DNA from: Pseudomonadota bacterium | GTDB taxonomy: Bacteria; Pseudomonadota; Gammaproteobacteria; Burkholderiales; Burkholderiaceae | Reading direction: 5' to 3' | Assembly (NCBI GenBank): GCA_029777935.1 | Contig: JAKORH010000136.1 | Coordinates: 1 to 35,051, forward strand | DNA length: 35,051 nt | Shown: piece after piece, positions 32,625 through 35,051 of the stretch | Layout: each line of letters begins with the position of its first letter | Numbering within the stretch: position 1 is the stretch's first letter | The notes under the pieces: generated by a model | Seen by the model: only the letters and a program-made list of their open reading frames with translations | Told to the model about the DNA's origin: nothing | The model's database searches: none | Translations under genes and position numbers: made by a program

Positions 32625-33495
32625 GGATCACTCCCAAACGCACCGACTGGCCGACGCGCTCGCCGCCGAGCTCTTCGAGCAGCCGCATCGGCGTGTCGAG
32701 GGGACTGCCCTCGATGCTGACCAGGATGTCGCCGACCAGCGCGCCGGCGGCTGCGGCCGGCCCGCCCGCTTCGATGCTGTGAATCAGCAATCCGCTGCGC
32801 GCGTCACCGCCGGCGTTCGCTGGTCGTGGCACGCGCACCGGCTGCACGCCGACGCCGAGATAGCCGCGCGCGATCCGCCCGCGCACCAGCAGTTCGTCGA
32901 CGACGCGCGACACGGCGTCGAGCGGCAGCGCGAGCGCCACGCCGGAAACCAGCCCGGCGGTGTTGATCGCGACGATTCGCCCGTGCGTATCGACCAGTGG
33001 TCCGCCGGAGAAGCCGGCAAACGGCGCGATATCGAGCTCGATCACTCCGCCCCCGCTCCCTCCGGCGCCGCGCCGCAGCCGCTCCAGTCGGCCGACGCTC
33101 GCGACCATCGTGAGCCGCGCCGAGGGCCCGCCGACGCCGCCGGCGAGCACGACGGCCAGTTCGCCGACGCGCAGCGGTTGTGCTTCGCCAGCAGCGGAGG
33201 CGGACTCCGCACCCTTGAGCCCTTCCACCTTGAGAACGGCCAGATCCGAGCCGAGGTCCCACCCGCCGAACGTGGCGGCGCGCCGACCGTTGCCCTGACC
33301 GACCACGTGCAGGTGTTCCGTGTCGCGTATCGCATGCGCCGTGGTGACGACGACGCCGTCGCGCCACACGGTGCCGGTCGCGGAACGTCGCCTGCCGGTG
33401 TCGATCGTCACCACGCGCGGGGCGATCGCCGCGGCGATGCGCGACAGGTCGTCGGACAACGCGGCCAGCGCCGCATAGGAACTGCTGCCTTCCAT
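32542..33495 (-). CDS. S1C (HtrA/Deg-like) trypsin-fold serine protease with PDZ domain
   Basis: 317 residues. The trypsin fold (about 25-200) has the triad H54 in VVTTAHAI, D84 in GSDLAVLKV and S163 in AGFSGGPLVD. A PDZ domain follows (about 205-300): ARGYLGVGVQPV, LLIHSIEAGGPAAAAGALVG DILVSIEG. Unlike DegP or DegS, the N-terminus (MEGSSSYAALAALSDDLSRI) is neither a signal peptide nor a membrane anchor, so the protein appears cytoplasmic unless the true start lies elsewhere. ATG 33495 with GGAG six bases upstream is preferred over GTG 33507. Expected role: regulated proteolysis or, if catalytically weak, a scaffold. It overlaps the downstream LuxR-type gene. Confidence 0.86.
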   Translation of the reverse strand: MEGSSSYAALAALSDDLSRIAAAIAPRVVTIDTGRRRSATGTVWRDGVVVTTAHAIRDTEHLHVVGQGNGRRAATFGGWDLGSDLAVLKVEGLKGAESASAAGEAQPLRVGELAVVLAGGVGGPSARLTMVASVGRLERLRRGAGGSGGGVIELDIAPFAGFSGGPLVDTHGRIVAINTAGLVSGVALALPLDAVSRVVDELLVRGRIARGYLGVGVQPVRVPRPANAGGDARSGLLIHSIEAGGPAAAAGALVGDILVSIEGSPLDTPMRLLEELGGERVGQSVRLGVIRGGNSNEITVVVGERPQRSGGRRCHAR

Positions 33496-33665
33496 TCCAG
33501 ACTCCACCTGAAACTTCTATGAGCGATCGTGCCGCGCAGCCAAGCGCCGCACATCGCCCGATCGGGCAGGTCAGATCGAGATTGGGATGGACCGCACGAT
33601 CTAAAGAGGGATGTCCGCGGACTCCCGCAACAAGGGCGACTGCCAGCCTGCCGGCGAAGCGTGGC

Positions 33666-34907
33666 TCAAACGCTTTGCCGTACAGCAGCGCGTTCCGCTT
33701 TGGTTCGTGGGAGCTGTTCTTCGGGAGGACGTACTTTTCCGAACGTCGCCAGGAGCAACAGGTCGTAGGCGATCTTGATCACACCGGCGGCGATCAGTGG
33801 CCAGCCGAAGGTCGACAGGCCGAGCAGGTATCCGGCCAGGGAAGGGCTGGCCGCTGCCGCGATGCTCCGTGGAACCGAAGTGATGCTGGCGGCTGCGGGC
33901 CGCTCCTCCGGTGAAACGATCGCCATCACGTAGGAGCTTCGCGTCGGCACATCCATCTGCGACAGCGCGCTTCTTACGAAGAGCAGCACGATCACATAGC
34001 CGAGTTGCGGGGTGAACGGGATCGCGATCAAGCACAGGCTCGATGGAATGTGGGTGAAGACCATCGTGTTGACGAGGCCGATGCGCATGGCAATGCGAAC
34101 GGCCGCCAGGAACGACAGCGCGGAGAACACGCCGGTCCAGAAGAAGATCAAGCCGACCGACGCGGCCGACAACCCGAAGCGCTGATACAACCACAGCGCG
34201 ACCATCGATTGCACGACAAAGCCGCCGCCGAATGCGTCGAGGCTGAAGAGCGCGGCAAGCTTGTAGACGTGCTTCCTCGATTTCGTGAGCGGGGCGTTCG
34301 GCGCGGCTGCTTCGATCGGTGCGGCCCGAGGCAATCCGCGATAGAGGAGCGCCGTGACGAGGCCCAGCGCGGCGTACAGAACGAACATGAAACGCAGCGA
34401 ATTCGTCACCGAGACGCCGAGCAGTTCGGGAAGCAGCGAGGGCGTTCCGGCGACGAGTGAGCCGGCAGCGCCGAGCAGCGAGCCAACCAGGCTGTAGCGT
34501 GCGAAGGCGCCGGTGCGCTCTCCATCGGTGACCGAACGCGACAACGCGGCGTGCTCCAGCGGCAGGAACACGCTCACGTCGCCGCTCGAGGGATTCAATG
34601 TGCCGACGATCGCGATCAGCAACAGAGGCCAGAACTGCGTGGAAAGCGCAAACCCCAATCCGGTCGCCGTCATCAGCAGCGTCGCGGCAAGCAGCATGCT
34701 GCGGTAGTCGTAGCGATGACCGCGCAGGCCGACAAGCAGCGTGAGCAGGCCCGAGCCCAGCAGCGTTGCCGTGGTCAGGACCCCGATTTCGAGCGGGCTG
34801 TAGCCAAGGTCGAGCAGATACAGCGGCAACAGCAGGCTCACGTAGCCGTCGGCGAACGCGCGCAAGCCGCGCGCAACGAGAATCCGGTGTGTGACGCGCG
34901 AGTCCAT
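33666..34907 (-). CDS. Major facilitator superfamily transporter
   Basis: 413 residues with about 12 membrane helices. The N-terminal half has FADGYVSLLLPLYLLDLGYS PLEIG and the cytoplasmic loop GLRGHRYDYRS, equivalent to the family's G-x-x-x-D-R-x-G-R-R region. The C-terminal half has DAFGGGFVVQSMVALWLYQR FG and RSALSQMDVPTRSSYVMAIV. The overall look suggests a drug or metabolite exporter, but the substrate is unknown. ATG 34907 is used; TTG 34913 is in frame. It is preceded by the 3' end of another minus-strand gene 15 bp away, so it is probably in that operon. The 170 bp between it and the protease gene hold no gene. Confidence 0.9.
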   Translation of the reverse strand: MDSRVTHRILVARGLRAFADGYVSLLLPLYLLDLGYSPLEIGVLTTATLLGSGLLTLLVGLRGHRYDYRSMLLAATLLMTATGLGFALSTQFWPLLLIAIVGTLNPSSGDVSVFLPLEHAALSRSVTDGERTGAFARYSLVGSLLGAAGSLVAGTPSLLPELLGVSVTNSLRFMFVLYAALGLVTALLYRGLPRAAPIEAAAPNAPLTKSRKHVYKLAALFSLDAFGGGFVVQSMVALWLYQRFGLSAASVGLIFFWTGVFSALSFLAAVRIAMRIGLVNTMVFTHIPSSLCLIAIPFTPQLGYVIVLLFVRSALSQMDVPTRSSYVMAIVSPEERPAAASITSVPRSIAAAASPSLAGYLLGLSTFGWPLIAAGVIKIAYDLLLLATFGKVRPPEEQLPRTKAERAAVRQSV

Positions 34908-34922
34908 TGCCAACTTCGGCGG

Positions 34923-35051
34923 CTAACGCGCCGGCGCGCCGAACGAAAAGTCGTCGAACACCGTCACGCTGTCGGCCTTCGTCCATACACCGACGGCTCC
35001 GGCGCCGCCGATGTGACTGTCTTCGACGGCGATGCGCTCGGCGCCGTCGAA
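34923..35051 (-). CDS. C-terminal fragment of a lectin/laminin-G-like fold protein (DUF1080-like)
   Basis: The gene enters from the right edge and ends at 34923. The visible 42 residues read AERIAVEDSHIGGAGAVGVW TKADSVTVFDDFSFG. The AGxVGVWTKADSVTxFDDF ending is typical of the concanavalin-like domain found in 3-keto-glycoside hydrolase/DUF1080 and related extracytoplasmic proteins. With only this tail, neither enzyme activity nor localisation can be stated. The stop lies 15 bp before the MFS start, so the two are probably co-transcribed. Confidence 0.55.
   Translation of the reverse strand, partial: FDGAERIAVEDSHIGGAGAVGVWTKADSVTVFDDFSFGAPAR

Overview
The window reads as a chromosomal segment of a very GC-rich betaproteobacterium, most likely a member of Burkholderiales. 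Codon third positions are mostly G or C. Families common in that order occur together: a TRAP transporter subunit, DUF4148, DUF2917, DUF1127, an RND tripartite pump with a NodT-type outer-membrane lipoprotein, and LysR and GlxA/AraC regulators. Several dispersed palindromic repeats are also present. The taxonomic call is an inference from gene content. I saw no rRNA, tRNA, CRISPR array, insertion-sequence transposase or replication origin.

Layout. 1-0.7 kb: 3' end of a TRAP large permease gene and a convergent CBS-domain gene. 0.9-6.0 kb: a signalling block with an OmpR-type regulator, divergent from a two-gene operon of a degenerate single receiver and a four-PAS hybrid histidine kinase. 6.2-8.3 kb: short genes (two small ORFs, DUF2917, GNAT acetyltransferase, DUF1127) ending in pcm. 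8.4-14.6 kb: an RND efflux operon (adaptor, pump, outer-membrane factor). 15.1-16.9 kb, minus strand: a PagL-type lipid A deacylase, a DUF4148 protein and an LRAT-like acyltransferase/hydrolase. 17.1-26.0 kb: a peptide module with an M20 peptidase divergent from a Dpp/Opp-type ABC operon (binding protein, two permeases, two ATPases, cysteine hydrolase). A RelE-like toxin/XRE antitoxin pair sits between the two ATPase genes. 26.2-31.8 kb: a mosaic accessory stretch with LysR and a divergent cupin gene, a decayed NTF2-like gene, a GlxA-type AraC regulator, a sterol-desaturase-type hydroxylase, a hicBA pair and a frameshifted homocysteine S-methyltransferase. 32.1-35.05 kb, minus strand: a LuxR-type regulator overlapping an S1C protease gene, an MFS transporter, and the 3' end of a gene for a lectin-like-fold protein.

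How the parts fit. The M20 peptidase and the ABC operon plausibly form a peptide import and hydrolysis unit. PagL and the LRAT-like protein both suggest acyl-chain chemistry near an efflux pump, so envelope adaptation is a reasonable shared theme, though the sequence does not prove it.

The most informative structures are repeats. (1) An 83-bp imperfect direct repeat, which includes the first ten codons of the second ABC ATPase, brackets the toxin-antitoxin pair and looks like an insertion scar. (2) A 62-bp near-identical leader precedes, and includes the start codon of, two unrelated genes. (3) Three-way-junction palindromes lie between gene 1 and gene 2 of both transporter operons. (4) A nested palindrome separates the pump and outer-membrane-factor genes. 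Two genes in the 27-32 kb stretch are broken, which fits relaxed selection or past transfer there.
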